Counted from the first letter of the stretch, positions 51,659 to 61,092 are shown. The stretch: 64,000 bases of DNA from Arthrobacter bambusae (GCF_022606295.1 NZ_JAHHZS010000014.1:1-64000), one strand, 5' to 3'. The notes: a model not told the origin generated them from the sequence alone. Translations and numbers: made by a program.

Positions 51659-51687
51659 TTGACCACGGGGGAGTGCCCGCTTACGCT
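51659..51687 (+). promoter_or_regulatory. Promoter giving a leaderless transcript of the 51694 gene
   Basis: TTGACC (51659-51664), a 17-base spacer and TACGCT (51682-51687), then six bases to ATG 51694. Transcription should start at the A of the start codon. This supports 51694 over the in-frame GTG at 51673, which has GGGGGA immediately beside it. Confidence 0.65.
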
Positions 51688-51693
51688 GACGCA

Positions 51694-52266
51694 ATGCGTT
51701 GGGATGCTCTGTTTGAAGACATGGAGGCGCAACTGGCCTCCGAGCGATTACTGGGACTTGAATCCGAAATTTCAGAGCGGGCGCGGGTGGAGATCGCCGG
51801 CATCGAGGTGTTCGACAGGCTGCGTGGAGCCATCGGCCGGAAGATTGAGGTGAAGCTCCGGTCCGGGACACAGGTGTCCGGGACGCTTAGCCATGTCGGC
51901 AGGGAAACCTTGGTCCTGGACGAAGGTCGCCACCAGTGGTTGGTGCCTGTAACGGCCGCCCTGACATATCAGGGCCTGGGCCGGCACGTCCTGCCGGGAC
52001 AGTCGAAGGTGTCGCAGCGGCTAGGCCTGGCCAGCGCGCTCCGAATGCTGGCCCGCGACAGGGCGGAACTGGCTGTTCATTTGCTTGAGCCGGTGCGGGA
52101 GGAGCGGACAATGCGCGGCGTCATCGATCGCGTGGGCAAGGACCACTTTGACCTCGCCATGATGTTGCCGGGCGAAGTCCGCCGGGCCGGCAATGTTGTG
52201 TCGGTGGCGACGGTTCCGTTCCAGTCACTCGCCGCGCTGCGTTCATTGCGGGGCCGGGACACCTAG
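51694..52266 (+). CDS. Conserved-type hypothetical protein with Sm-like central segment
   Basis: A 190-residue soluble protein starting MRWDALFEDMEAQLASERLL. It is helical at first (about 1-45), then has a beta-rich segment (about 48-95): GRKIEVKLRSGTQVSGTLSH, VGRETLVLDEGRHQWLVPVT. The run 'I.VKL.SG....G.L..V....L.L' resembles an Sm/LSm-like barrel, a tentative view. A second similar strand set occurs near 135-165 (RGVIDRVGKDHFDLAMM). No signal peptide, helix or cysteine. Function unknown. It sits between the LysM gene (divergent) and a BldC-like gene (convergent). Confidence 0.75.
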   Translation: MRWDALFEDMEAQLASERLLGLESEISERARVEIAGIEVFDRLRGAIGRKIEVKLRSGTQVSGTLSHVGRETLVLDEGRHQWLVPVTAALTYQGLGRHVLPGQSKVSQRLGLASALRMLARDRAELAVHLLEPVREERTMRGVIDRVGKDHFDLAMMLPGEVRRAGNVVSVATVPFQSLAALRSLRGRDT

Positions 52267-52301
52267 TGGGGGCAGGCTTCCCGCCGCGACCTGGGCAGTG
52301 A

Positions 52302-52517
52302 TCAGGACGACTTTGACTTGGCCTCTTGGATGATCCTGCTGGCCTCGGCATAGCGTTCCTCGATGTACTGCTCCAGCATCTTCTCTTCGACGCGCCACTG
52401 GCCCCTGCCACCGACTTGGATGGCCTTGAGTTCTCCGCTTCGCACCAAGGCGTATGCCTGCGGGGAGTTGATCTGAAGCTGTTCGGCGACATCAGCCAGA
52501 GTGAGGAATCGGGGCAT
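52302..52517 (-). CDS. Small BldC/excisionase-type HTH protein
   Basis: A 71-residue single-domain DNA-binding protein: MPRFLTLADVAEQLQINSPQ, AYALVRSGELKAIQVGGRGQ, WRVEEKMLEQYIEERYAEAS. The winged helix matches the MerR-like HTH of BldC and AlpA/excisionases. In Streptomyces BldC delays differentiation; here, in a non-sporulating relative, its targets are unknown. No strong ribosome site is seen at 52517, so the exact start is uncertain. No recombinase, attachment site or phage gene is near, which argues against a true excisionase. Confidence 0.82.
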   Translation of the reverse strand: MPRFLTLADVAEQLQINSPQAYALVRSGELKAIQVGGRGQWRVEEKMLEQYIEERYAEASRIIQEAKSKSS

Positions 52518-52668
52518 GCATCCATTTTGCCACTGTTCCACCCACTTGCCGGGGTTATCCACAGTTGACGTAATTTGAGCCATGTGGCTTTCGGATGCGA
52601 GCAAAATGCGGTCAGAATATAGGCCAGTGGAGGTCGACGCCGACAAACTACGCAAATGGGGGAGCAAG

Positions 52669-53313
52669 ATGGGTGTAACTACGGCGGCCGCTGGAGCTCG
52701 GCTCAGGAAACCGTCATGGAGGGATCCGAGGCTTTTGGTGGGGATTCTCCTGGTCTTGGCATCGCTGGCTGGAGTCATCGCACTCGTTGGAACCGCGGAC
52801 CGCACCATACAGGTGTATGCGGCGCGAGGGCCGATTGCAGTGGGTCAGAGAGTCAGCAAGGACGATCTTGCGATCGTCAACGTCCGGCTCGACGACATTG
52901 AGTCCAGCTACGTTACCCTGGCGGACGGCCTGCCCGAGGGAAGAGTCGCCGTCCAAAGAATTGCCAAGAACCAACTCGTCCCGCAGGAAAGCCTGGGGGC
53001 CGCAGACTCCCTTGACCGCAAGCCGGTGGCGATCACGATCCAGGAATCACTGCCTCCCCAGGCGGTGGCCGGATCCCGCGTTGACGTCTGGGTAGCCCTG
53101 CCTGATGCGCGCAACGGCTTCGGCACGCCGCAATTGCTGTTGCCCGGCGCGGAGATCGCCCAGGTCACGGAAGGTGCATCCACCCTTGGAGCGTCCAAGG
53201 AGAAAGTGGTTCTGGTCCTCGTGAACGATGAGCACATGCCGAAACTTCTTGGAGCGCAGGCAAACAAAGCGAAGATTGCCGTCGTATGGAACCCGGGCGG
53301 TGCCGGCAAATGA
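52669..53313 (+). CDS. SAF-domain membrane protein (CpaB/RcpC-like)
   Basis: A 214-residue protein with one helix at about 24-46 (LLVGILLVLASLAGVIALVG) and an external SAF domain (about 52-120): VYAARGPIAVGQRVSKDDLA, IVNVRLDD and LPEGRVAVQRIAKNQLVPQE. The rest (KPVAITIQESLPPQAVAGSR then VDVWVALPD) resembles the CpaB/RcpC pilus-assembly domain. Start 52669 is set by GGGGGAG. The next gene, a CpaE-like ATPase, overlaps its stop, a pairing that recalls the CpaB-CpaE part of Tad pili. No CpaF ATPase, TadB/C or pilin gene is in the window. Confidence 0.8.
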   Translation: MGVTTAAAGARLRKPSWRDPRLLVGILLVLASLAGVIALVGTADRTIQVYAARGPIAVGQRVSKDDLAIVNVRLDDIESSYVTLADGLPEGRVAVQRIAKNQLVPQESLGAADSLDRKPVAITIQESLPPQAVAGSRVDVWVALPDARNGFGTPQLLLPGAEIAQVTEGASTLGASKEKVVLVLVNDEHMPKLLGAQANKAKIAVVWNPGGAGK

Positions 53314-54623
53314 GCATCCCCGTTGTCACAGTCGGGCAGTCCCGGGAAGACTTGGTCGGGGGACTCGAGCGGCTCCACGGGCCGGTGACTGTGGTGCGCC
53401 GGTGCGGTGAACTCGCGGAACTTCTGGGTGCTTGCCAAAGCGGCCTCGCGCGCGCAGCGGTCATAGCCGAAGGTGCGGGAGAGCTGACGGCATCGCTGGT
53501 CGACCGGCTCGCGGCTGTCGGAGTCTCCATCGTTGCACTCAGCGACGACCCGGGGGAAGCGGGCCGCCTGCGCAGCATCGGCGTCGTGACGGCGTCGTTG
53601 GAGGTGGACTCGGCAACGTTGGCTTCCAAGATCTCCGACGCCGTAGGCCAACTGCCCGGACAAGGTAGGCGACGCGCGGAACCACGGGACTCCGGATATG
53701 CGGACACCGCCGCGGAACTCCGTCCCGCTGATGCTCCGGAAGAACCGGAACACCTGCCGGCTGGTGCTGGGCGGATCGTCGCGGTCTGGGGGCCAACCGG
53801 GGCGCCCGGCAGGACTCTCGTGGCAGTCAATATCGCTGCGGAGCTGGCGGCTGAAGGCAAGTCGGTGGTCCTTCTCGATGCTGACAGCTACGGGGCAAGT
53901 GTCGCGGCGTCGCTGGGCTTGCTCGACGAATCTGCAGGACTGGCGCAGGCTTGCCGGCTGGCGGATCAAGGATTGTTGGATGCCGAATCGCTCAAGCGGA
54001 TCGCCGCGCCTGTCTTCGCCAAAGGAACCAGCCTCCGGGTCCTCACGGGCATTACGCGCTCTGATCGGTGGACCGAACTCCGGGCCGCCGCGCTCTCCTC
54101 GGTGCTTGAACTCGCCAAGGAGATCGCGGAAATTGTGGTGGTCGATGCGGGTTTCTGCCTTGAAGCCGACGAGGAACTCAGCTTCGACACGATGGCCCCG
54201 CGGCGCAACGCAGCCACCCTGCGAAGCATAGAACTGGCGGACACCGTTTTCTCCGTGGGCGCGGCCGACGCCATCGGGGTTCCGCGACTCGTGCGTGGCC
54301 TCGCGGAACTTGAACGGGCAGTCCCTCACGCGGCTCCCCGGGTGGTCTTGAACAAGGTGCGGGCAGCATCCGCGGGCCGATCGCCCGAACGGGAGCTCCG
54401 CGAAGCATGGGAGCGATACGGCCCGGGCCACAGCATCGAGGTATTCCTTCCGTCCGATCCTGGAGCGTGCGACTCCGCCCTGCTATCCGGCGCCGTGCTC
54501 TTTGAAGCTGCACCCGAGTCTGCCTTGCGGCTCGCAATTGCAAAAATGGTCTGTGCACCTGTCCAGCAAAATCGTAAATCCTCTGTCATTTATTCCAGAG
54601 CAAGGCGAAGTCTAAAGCGTTAG
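53310..54623 (+). CDS. CpaE/MinD-like P-loop protein with altered Walker A
   Basis: A 437-residue protein. The N-terminal part (1-120) resembles the receiver-like domain of CpaE (VRRCGELAELLGACQ...VSIVALSDDPGEAGRL). The ATPase domain begins near 155 with RIVAVWGPTGAPGRTLVAVN; the P-loop is GPTGAPGRT (161-169), with Arg168 where Lys is normal and no upstream signature Lys. The next motif, VVLLDADSYGASVAASLGLL, is a good Walker A' (switch I) aspartate. Later parts (EIVVVDAGFC, RVVLNKVRA) fit the MinD fold. Start overlaps the SAF gene by 4 bases. Nucleotide binding may be weak or unusual. Confidence 0.82.
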   Translation: MSIPVVTVGQSREDLVGGLERLHGPVTVVRRCGELAELLGACQSGLARAAVIAEGAGELTASLVDRLAAVGVSIVALSDDPGEAGRLRSIGVVTASLEVDSATLASKISDAVGQLPGQGRRRAEPRDSGYADTAAELRPADAPEEPEHLPAGAGRIVAVWGPTGAPGRTLVAVNIAAELAAEGKSVVLLDADSYGASVAASLGLLDESAGLAQACRLADQGLLDAESLKRIAAPVFAKGTSLRVLTGITRSDRWTELRAAALSSVLELAKEIAEIVVVDAGFCLEADEELSFDTMAPRRNAATLRSIELADTVFSVGAADAIGVPRLVRGLAELERAVPHAAPRVVLNKVRAASAGRSPERELREAWERYGPGHSIEVFLPSDPGACDSALLSGAVLFEAAPESALRLAIAKMVCAPVQQNRKSSVIYSRARRSLKR

Positions 54624-54680
54624 GCTCGCCATGTGGGCTGCAAGGACGCAGCAATCGAGATGTGATGGAGGCGTTTGTCG

Positions 54681-57600
54681 ATGTCGTCAGGATCCAGCGT
54701 GGAGGATCGTTCTAAACCTGCAGTAGTCCGGGAAGGGTTCTTCGGAGACTACTACGAGCATCTCGCAGAGGAGGACGCCCGCGGATACGCTGCCGAGCAA
54801 TTGACCTCCAGGGCGGCTGCCCACCGGGAAGCGGGACAGAGCCGCAAGCCGGGCACCGCCAACGTCAAGATTGCCAACGAGGGTGATCGCAGCATTCTGT
54901 ACATCGTCACTGATGACATGCCGTTCCTGGTGGACTCGGTGAACGCCGAACTCGTCCGCCAGAACTGCGCTATCCGGCTGGTCATGCACCCGCTCTTCGT
55001 GGTTTCGCGTGATCACGTCACCGGCGACCTGTCCGACATCGCGCGGGTGCCGTCGAACATCGGCATCTCAAGCGGTGACACCGCGGCGATGCCGAATATC
55101 GCCCATCTGATCTCGCAAGGTGACAACGTCTCCCACATGGAGTCATGGATCGCGGTCGAGGTCGACAGAGTGGCCGACGACTTCCAGAAGGAGCTCGTGG
55201 ACGGGATCCTCCGCGTCCTGAAAGACGTCCGCGCCGCCGTCGAAGACTGGCCCAAAATGCGCACGAAGGCACTCGAGCTGGCATCATCCCTCGACAAGGT
55301 AGCCCACCCGGAAGACATCGCGGAGCTCAGGCAGGCGCAGGATCTTCTGCGGTGGTTGGACAACGGCAACTTCACCTTCCTTGGTTACAGGGAATACGAC
55401 CTCATCACCGAGAACGGTGAAGACGTCCTTGAGTTGCGCGAAGAGAGCGGCTTGGGACTTTTGAGGGCGGGGGACCACCCCCACCAGATCCAGCACCTCA
55501 CCGACGCCGGACGCAGGAAGGCTCGCGAGAAGCGTGCCTTGGTCATCACCAAAGCCAACTCGCGGTCCACCGTGCACCGCCCCGCGTACCTGGACTACAT
55601 CGGCGTCAAGAGCTTCGACGTTGCAGGCAACGTCAACGGTGAGCGCCGCTTCATCGGCCTCTTCGCCACGAGCGCCTACACCGGTTCCGTCAGGAACATC
55701 CCCATCGTCCGGGAAAAGGTCGACGCCGTGCTCCGCTCGGCCGGGTTCCCGCAGGACTCGCATTCCGGCAAGGACCTCGTCGGTATTCTCGAGACCTACC
55801 CCCGCGACGAACTCTTCCAGATCGAGACCGAGGACCTGGCCGCAACGGCTTTGGGCATCCAGCGTCTGCAGGAGCGCCGCCGCACGAAGCTCTTCCTCCG
55901 CCCGGACATCTATGGACGGTTCATGTCGGCGCTCGTCTACCTGCCACGTGACCGCTACACCACCAACGTCCGGCAACGAATCGAGCAGGAACTCCGCGAG
56001 ACTTTCGAGGCCGACAGCATCGACTACGAGGCCCGGATCACGGAGTCCGCACTCGCGAGGGTGTTCTTCCGTATCCGGCTGCCCCGCGAAGCTGAGCTCC
56101 GCGACGTCGACGCCGGTGAACTCGAAAAGCGGCTTGTCCGGGCTTCGCGGTCGTGGGCTGAGGGAATTGCAGAGGTGCTCCGCGAGAACACCAGTGGCTT
56201 GGATGCCGAGCGGCTTTCCGCCCTGTGGGGGGATGCGTTCCCGGCCGGCTACCGTGTCGACTACGAAGTCGAGGACGCCCTCAAGGACATTGAGCGCTTC
56301 GAGAAGTATGCCGCCACAACCGATCGCGACGCCGTCGCTGTCCAGGCGATCCCCGGAGTGCATGTCTACCTGCCCAACGGTGCCGGCGAACTCCTCGAAG
56401 AAGATGCCCGCGTCAAGCTCTACCTCCTGGAACCCAAGAGCCTGAGCCAGATCCTGCCCTACTTCCACAATCTTGGCCTTGAGGTTCTCGATGAGCGACC
56501 GTTCGAGATCGAGACTGCGGACCACCGCGACTTCTTCCTCTATGACCTTGGCCTGAAATACCCCGCCGGTGTCGATCCCGTGGCAACCGGCCAGCTCCTG
56601 GCAGACTCCTTCAGCGCCGCGGTGACCGGTTCCGTGGAATCCGACAGTTTCGACCGGCTCGTCCTCCGGGAAGGTATCCACTGGCGTCAGGTTGTCATGC
56701 TCCGCGCCTATGCGAAGTACATGCGCCAGATGGGGAACACCAACTCCTTCGAGTTCATTGCAGATACCCTTCTTGCGAACCCGGAGGTTGCCCGCGGCCT
56801 GATCGAGCTCTTTGGGGCCCGCTTTGATCCTTCTTCGCCTGACACCGCGCGTCCTGCCCGCCAGGAGGGCGCCCGCGCGGCACTGGCCGAAGCAATTGAC
56901 CAGGTGGCCACGCTCGACGCCGACCGGGTCCTGCGGACTTTCGTCAACCTCATCGAGTCGACGCTGCGCACGAACTACTTCCAAGGCAAGTCGTACGTCA
57001 GCTTCAAGCTCGATCCGACCACGATCGACGGCTTGCCGTTCCCGCGGCCAAAGTACGAGATCTGGGTGTACTCGCCTCGCGTTGAAGGCGTGCACTTGCG
57101 CTTCGGCAAGGTGGCCCGTGGCGGTTTGCGGTGGTCGGACCGCCGTGAAGACTTCCGGACCGAGATCCTCGGGCTGGTCAAGGCACAGACAGTCAAGAAC
57201 GCTGTGATTGTGCCGACCGGTGCCAAGGGCGGATTCTTCGCGAAGCAACTTCCGGATCCGGCACTTGACCGCGCCGCATGGATGGCCGAGGGTATTGAAA
57301 GCTACAAGACTTTCATCCGCGGCCTGCTCGACCTCACCGACAACCTCGTGACTACAGCCGACGGCGAGAGAATTGTGCCGCCGGCGGACGTTGTCCGCCA
57401 GGATGACGACGATTCGTACCTGGTGGTTGCCGCTGACAAGGGCACTGCTACCTTCTCGGACACCGCGAACGGACTGGCTGCCGAGTATGGATTCTGGCTC
57501 GGTGACGCATTCGCTTCCGGTGGATCCGTCGGATACGACCACAAGGCCATGGGCATCACGGCCCGTGGCGCATGGGAGTCGGTCAAGCGCCACTTCAGTG

Positions 57601-59534
57601 AGCTGGACCTTGACACCCAGACCGAGGAATTCACCGTGGTCGGCGTCGGCGACATGTCCGGCGACGTCTTCGGCAACGGAATGCTGCTCTCCAAGCACAT
57701 CCGCCTGCTGGCCGCCTTCGACCACCGCCACATCTTCCTGGACCCGACGCCGGATGCTGCTTCGTCCTTCGACGAACGGCACCGTCTCTTCGAGCTGCCC
57801 CGCTCCTCCTGGGACGACTACGACCGCTCGCTCATCAGCGCAGGTGGCGGGGTCTACCCCCGCCAGGCCAAGGTCATCCCGATCTCGCCGGAGGTCCGCA
57901 GGGCCCTCGGCCTGCCGGATGGAACGGTTCAGCTTAGTCCTCCGGAACTTCTGCGTGCGATACTCCTCGCCCCTGCCGATCTCCTGTACAACGGGGGGAT
58001 CGGAACCTACATCAAGGCCAGCACCGAGTCCCACGCCGAGGTGGGGGACAAGGCAAACGACGTCATCCGCGTCAACGGGCGCGAGCTTCGCGTGAAGGTT
58101 GTCGGCGAAGGTGGCAATCTCGGAATGACGCAGCGCGGACGCATCGAGGCCGCACTGCAAGGCGTCATCCTCAACACCGACGCGATCGACAATTCGGCCG
58201 GCGTGGATTGTTCCGACCATGAGGTCAACATCAAGATCTTCGTGGACCGGATGGTTGCCGCGGGGAAGCTGGATGCATCCGAGCGCACATCGTTCCTCGC
58301 CGACATGACCGACGAGGTCGGGCGGCTTGTGCTCGAAGACAACATCGACCAGAACATCCTGTTGCTCAACGACCGCACTCGCGTTGCCGAATGGAGCCCG
58401 AGCTACGAGCGTCTGATGGACTGGCTCGAGAAGTCCGCGGATCTCAAACGGGATCTTGAAGCACTGCCGACCACCGACACGCTTCGTGAGCGGCTGGAGC
58501 AGGGCCAGGGGCTGACGTCCCCGGAACTGTCCGTCCTCGCCGCGTACGCCAAGATCGAATTGGGTTCGGCATTGCGCGACAGCGACCTGGCGGATGACCC
58601 GTGGTTCCGCAAGACGATTCGCTCGTACTTCCCGAAGCAGCTTCGCGAAAGGTTCGACGCCGAACTGGACACCCACCCCTTGCGTCGCGAGATCATCGCA
58701 ACCGTGGTGGCCAACGACATGATCAACCTCGGCGGCATCACCTTCGCGTTCCGCACCATGGAGGAAACCTCGGCTACCGAGGTGGCCGTCGCGAAAGCGT
58801 TCGTGGCGCTCCGTGAGATCTACGAACTCGACTCGATGGTTCGCGAGCTCAATGCCCTGCCTGCCTCGTTCCCCACGGAACACTGGAGCACCGTCCACCT
58901 CGACATCCGGAGGCTTCTGGACCGGGCCGTTCGTTGGCTGCTCAGCCAGGGCAACGCCTCGAAGCCGATCTCGGAGATCGTCGCGGAATTCAAGCCGATG
59001 ATGGATCCAATGCGGGCCAGGGTGCTCGACTACTTGCGCGGGAGCGACAAGGAGCGGGTTACCGGTTGGCTTGAAAGGGCACGCTCTTGGGGCCTCCCGG
59101 ACACGCTGGCCCATCGCTGGGCCGAGCTGTTCGAGAGTTTCGTGCTCCTGGACATCGCCAAGATCACGCAAAGCCGCGAGGCCCGTGTCGAAGAGGTCAG
59201 CCACGTCTACTACACAGTGTTCGACCGCTTCCACGTGGACTCATTGCTGGAGCGAATTACGGCACTCCCGCGTGATGACCGCTGGCAGGCGCTTGCCCGC
59301 GCAGCCCTGCGCGACGACCTTTATTCGACTGTGGCGGACATGACGTTGTCGGTGCTCGAATCGACCGACGCCGGCCTCGACGCCGAGGGTCGGTTGGAGG
59401 CTTGGGAGGATCTCAACGCCGAGCAGTTGGGGCGTGCGAAGAGCATGTTCGACGAGGTCAACGCGTTGGAGGCCGACGACATGGCTTCTCTGTCGGTAGC
59501 ATTGAGGCTCTTGAGGTCAATCGTTCGACGCTAG
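54681..59534 (+). CDS. gdh: NAD-specific glutamate dehydrogenase, large (180 kDa) type
   Basis: A 1617-residue enzyme that deaminates glutamate to 2-oxoglutarate with NAD+, the usual size for the GDH-180 family. The N-terminal ~700 residues hold ACT-like regulatory segments (YIVTDDMPFLVDSVNAELVR). The catalytic core (about 780-1250) includes KVARGGLRWSDRREDFRTEI, VPTGAKGGFFAKQLPDPALD with the substrate Lys, and VVGEGGNLGMTQRGRIEAAL for the nucleotide. ATG 54681 is chosen because GGAGG lies nine bases upstream; TTG 54675 is closer than usual. The kinase gene starts 30 bp after its stop. The 57 bp before it show no clear promoter. Confidence 0.95.
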   Translation: MSSGSSVEDRSKPAVVREGFFGDYYEHLAEEDARGYAAEQLTSRAAAHREAGQSRKPGTANVKIANEGDRSILYIVTDDMPFLVDSVNAELVRQNCAIRLVMHPLFVVSRDHVTGDLSDIARVPSNIGISSGDTAAMPNIAHLISQGDNVSHMESWIAVEVDRVADDFQKELVDGILRVLKDVRAAVEDWPKMRTKALELASSLDKVAHPEDIAELRQAQDLLRWLDNGNFTFLGYREYDLITENGEDVLELREESGLGLLRAGDHPHQIQHLTDAGRRKAREKRALVITKANSRSTVHRPAYLDYIGVKSFDVAGNVNGERRFIGLFATSAYTGSVRNIPIVREKVDAVLRSAGFPQDSHSGKDLVGILETYPRDELFQIETEDLAATALGIQRLQERRRTKLFLRPDIYGRFMSALVYLPRDRYTTNVRQRIEQELRETFEADSIDYEARITESALARVFFRIRLPREAELRDVDAGELEKRLVRASRSWAEGIAEVLRENTSGLDAERLSALWGDAFPAGYRVDYEVEDALKDIERFEKYAATTDRDAVAVQAIPGVHVYLPNGAGELLEEDARVKLYLLEPKSLSQILPYFHNLGLEVLDERPFEIETADHRDFFLYDLGLKYPAGVDPVATGQLLADSFSAAVTGSVESDSFDRLVLREGIHWRQVVMLRAYAKYMRQMGNTNSFEFIADTLLANPEVARGLIELFGARFDPSSPDTARPARQEGARAALAEAIDQVATLDADRVLRTFVNLIESTLRTNYFQGKSYVSFKLDPTTIDGLPFPRPKYEIWVYSPRVEGVHLRFGKVARGGLRWSDRREDFRTEILGLVKAQTVKNAVIVPTGAKGGFFAKQLPDPALDRAAWMAEGIESYKTFIRGLLDLTDNLVTTADGERIVPPADVVRQDDDDSYLVVAADKGTATFSDTANGLAAEYGFWLGDAFASGGSVGYDHKAMGITARGAWESVKRHFSELDLDTQTEEFTVVGVGDMSGDVFGNGMLLSKHIRLLAAFDHRHIFLDPTPDAASSFDERHRLFELPRSSWDDYDRSLISAGGGVYPRQAKVIPISPEVRRALGLPDGTVQLSPPELLRAILLAPADLLYNGGIGTYIKASTESHAEVGDKANDVIRVNGRELRVKVVGEGGNLGMTQRGRIEAALQGVILNTDAIDNSAGVDCSDHEVNIKIFVDRMVAAGKLDASERTSFLADMTDEVGRLVLEDNIDQNILLLNDRTRVAEWSPSYERLMDWLEKSADLKRDLEALPTTDTLRERLEQGQGLTSPELSVLAAYAKIELGSALRDSDLADDPWFRKTIRSYFPKQLRERFDAELDTHPLRREIIATVVANDMINLGGITFAFRTMEETSATEVAVAKAFVALREIYELDSMVRELNALPASFPTEHWSTVHLDIRRLLDRAVRWLLSQGNASKPISEIVAEFKPMMDPMRARVLDYLRGSDKERVTGWLERARSWGLPDTLAHRWAELFESFVLLDIAKITQSREARVEEVSHVYYTVFDRFHVDSLLERITALPRDDRWQALARAALRDDLYSTVADMTLSVLESTDAGLDAEGRLEAWEDLNAEQLGRAKSMFDEVNALEADDMASLSVALRLLRSIVRR

Positions 59535-59564
59535 GGACAAGCCCGCGCGTTATATGGAGGTGCA

Positions 59565-61034
59565 GTGGCAATCTTTACAGACCCCATCAGGGAGCACGCT
59601 GATTTCGGGCCTGGAGATGCTGAATGGCTGCACCTCCTGGTCGGCGACTGGCAGATGGTCGCCGACCTGGCGTTCGCGGACTTGGCCCTGTGGTTTCCGC
59701 ATCCGGAATTCGGCTACATCGCGCTTGCGCACGTCAGGCCGTCAACGAGCCACACGGTGTTTCATGCGGACTTTGTCGGGGAAGGGATCCGCTCGGATCT
59801 GCAACCGATAGTCGACAAGGCCTGGTCCAGCCGTTCCATCGAGCGCTCCAGTGAAACAAGCTGGAGCAGCGAGATGGCCCTGCGGGTTGAAGCGGTACCG
59901 ATGGTCAGGAACGGACGGACCCTCGCCGTCGTCACCTCGCACATGGACCTATCCAGTTCGCGGATGCCTTCGCGCCTTGAGCTCACGTACAGGCAATGCG
60001 CGTACGATCTGCTTCGGATGGGCACGCTGGGACTGTGGCCTGACTTCGCTTCACCGACGGGTTCGCGCCGCGGCGCTCCCCGCGTCGGTGACGGCCTGAT
60101 CAGGCTCGACGCCGACGGCATCGTCCAGTACGCGAGTCCGAACGGCGTCTCTGCATTCCGCCGCCTCGGCGAGGTGGAAACCTTGGAAGGGCGGTCCCTC
60201 GCGGAAGTCACCGCAGGACTTCTCAAGGACCGGAGGATGGTGGACGAGACCTTACCGCTGGTCGTGACCGGCCGGATGCCGTGGCGGAGCGAAATCGAGT
60301 CCCGTGGAGTCAGCTTGTCGCTGCGCGCGATTCCGTTGCGCGACGAGAAGCATCGCTTCGGTGCTTTGGTTTTGTGCCGCGACGTCTCCGAACTGCGACG
60401 CCGCGAGCTCGAGCTGGTGACCAAGGATGCAACCATTCGTGAAATCCACCACCGCGTCAAGAACAACCTGCAGACGGTTGCTGCTTTGCTGCGCATGCAG
60501 TCGCGACGCATGGTGAGCGATGAGGCGAAACAAGGCCTGGAACAGGCTATGCGGCGGGTGGCGACGATTGCCTTGGTACACGAGACGCTTTCGCAGGGGC
60601 TGACGCAGAGCGTTGATTTTGACGAACTCATCGGACGTCAGTTCCGGCTTTCAGCGGAAGTGGCGTCCCCTTCGCAGCACGTCCGGACCGAGCGGGCCGG
60701 CCTGTTCGGCGAATTGCCGAGCGACTTCGCGACGCCGCTTGCGCTGGTCATCAATGAGCTCGTGACAAATGCCGTGGAGCACGGCCTCGAAGGACGGGCC
60801 GGAACGGTATGGCTGATGGCCGATCGTTCAACGGGGGAGCGCGGCGACGAACTCCTGACCGTGACGATAGCCGATGACGGCGTCGGACTACCCGAGGGCT
60901 CGTACACGGAAGGACTTGGCCTTCAGATTGTGCGGACACTTGTCACGAGCGAATTGGGTGGCAGCATCCAGTGGATGCCGCGCGACGGCGGCGGCACCGC
61001 CGTCGAGATTGTCCTGAATCTGGTCCGAAGCTGA
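59565..61034 (+). CDS. pdtaS: Sensor histidine kinase PdtaS
   Basis: A 489-residue cytosolic HWE/HisKA_2-type kinase. The N-terminal GAF domain (about 1-150) starts MAIFTDPIREHADFGPGDAE, a PAS domain follows (about 170-290, LIRLDADGIVQYASPNGVSA), and the kinase box is IHHRVKNNLQTVAALLRMQS with His295-296. The ATPase part has INELVTNAVEHGLEGRAG, IADDGVGLPEG and GLGLQIV. In mycobacteria PdtaS phosphorylates PdtaR, an RNA-binding antiterminator; no pdtaR is in the window. GTG start with GGAGG. The protein is soluble. Confidence 0.93.
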   Translation: MAIFTDPIREHADFGPGDAEWLHLLVGDWQMVADLAFADLALWFPHPEFGYIALAHVRPSTSHTVFHADFVGEGIRSDLQPIVDKAWSSRSIERSSETSWSSEMALRVEAVPMVRNGRTLAVVTSHMDLSSSRMPSRLELTYRQCAYDLLRMGTLGLWPDFASPTGSRRGAPRVGDGLIRLDADGIVQYASPNGVSAFRRLGEVETLEGRSLAEVTAGLLKDRRMVDETLPLVVTGRMPWRSEIESRGVSLSLRAIPLRDEKHRFGALVLCRDVSELRRRELELVTKDATIREIHHRVKNNLQTVAALLRMQSRRMVSDEAKQGLEQAMRRVATIALVHETLSQGLTQSVDFDELIGRQFRLSAEVASPSQHVRTERAGLFGELPSDFATPLALVINELVTNAVEHGLEGRAGTVWLMADRSTGERGDELLTVTIADDGVGLPEGSYTEGLGLQIVRTLVTSELGGSIQWMPRDGGGTAVEIVLNLVRS

Positions 61035-61050
61035 CCCCAGCCGTTGAACG

Positions 61051-61092
61051 TACGAAGATGGCCCGGACCTTTCGGTCCGGGCCATCTTCGTA
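61051..61092. terminator. Bidirectional terminator between pdtaS and whiB
   Basis: A perfect 19-bp stem (61051-61069 with 61074-61092) beginning TACGAAGATGGC, with a TTTC tetraloop, between convergent genes. Confidence 0.9.

Noticed and set aside
52302..52517. Small HTH gene as a phage excisionase marking an integrated element
   Set aside because: No integrase, attachment repeat or phage gene lies nearby, and composition is like the surroundings. A BldC-like chromosomal regulator fits better.
55284..59234. A 1316-codon open frame antisense to the glutamate dehydrogenase gene
   Set aside because: It is a by-product of GC-rich codon use on the other strand. It has no ribosome site or recognisable domain, and its composition (His, Gly, Val and Arg in runs) is typical of antisense shadows. 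The dehydrogenase is unmistakable.
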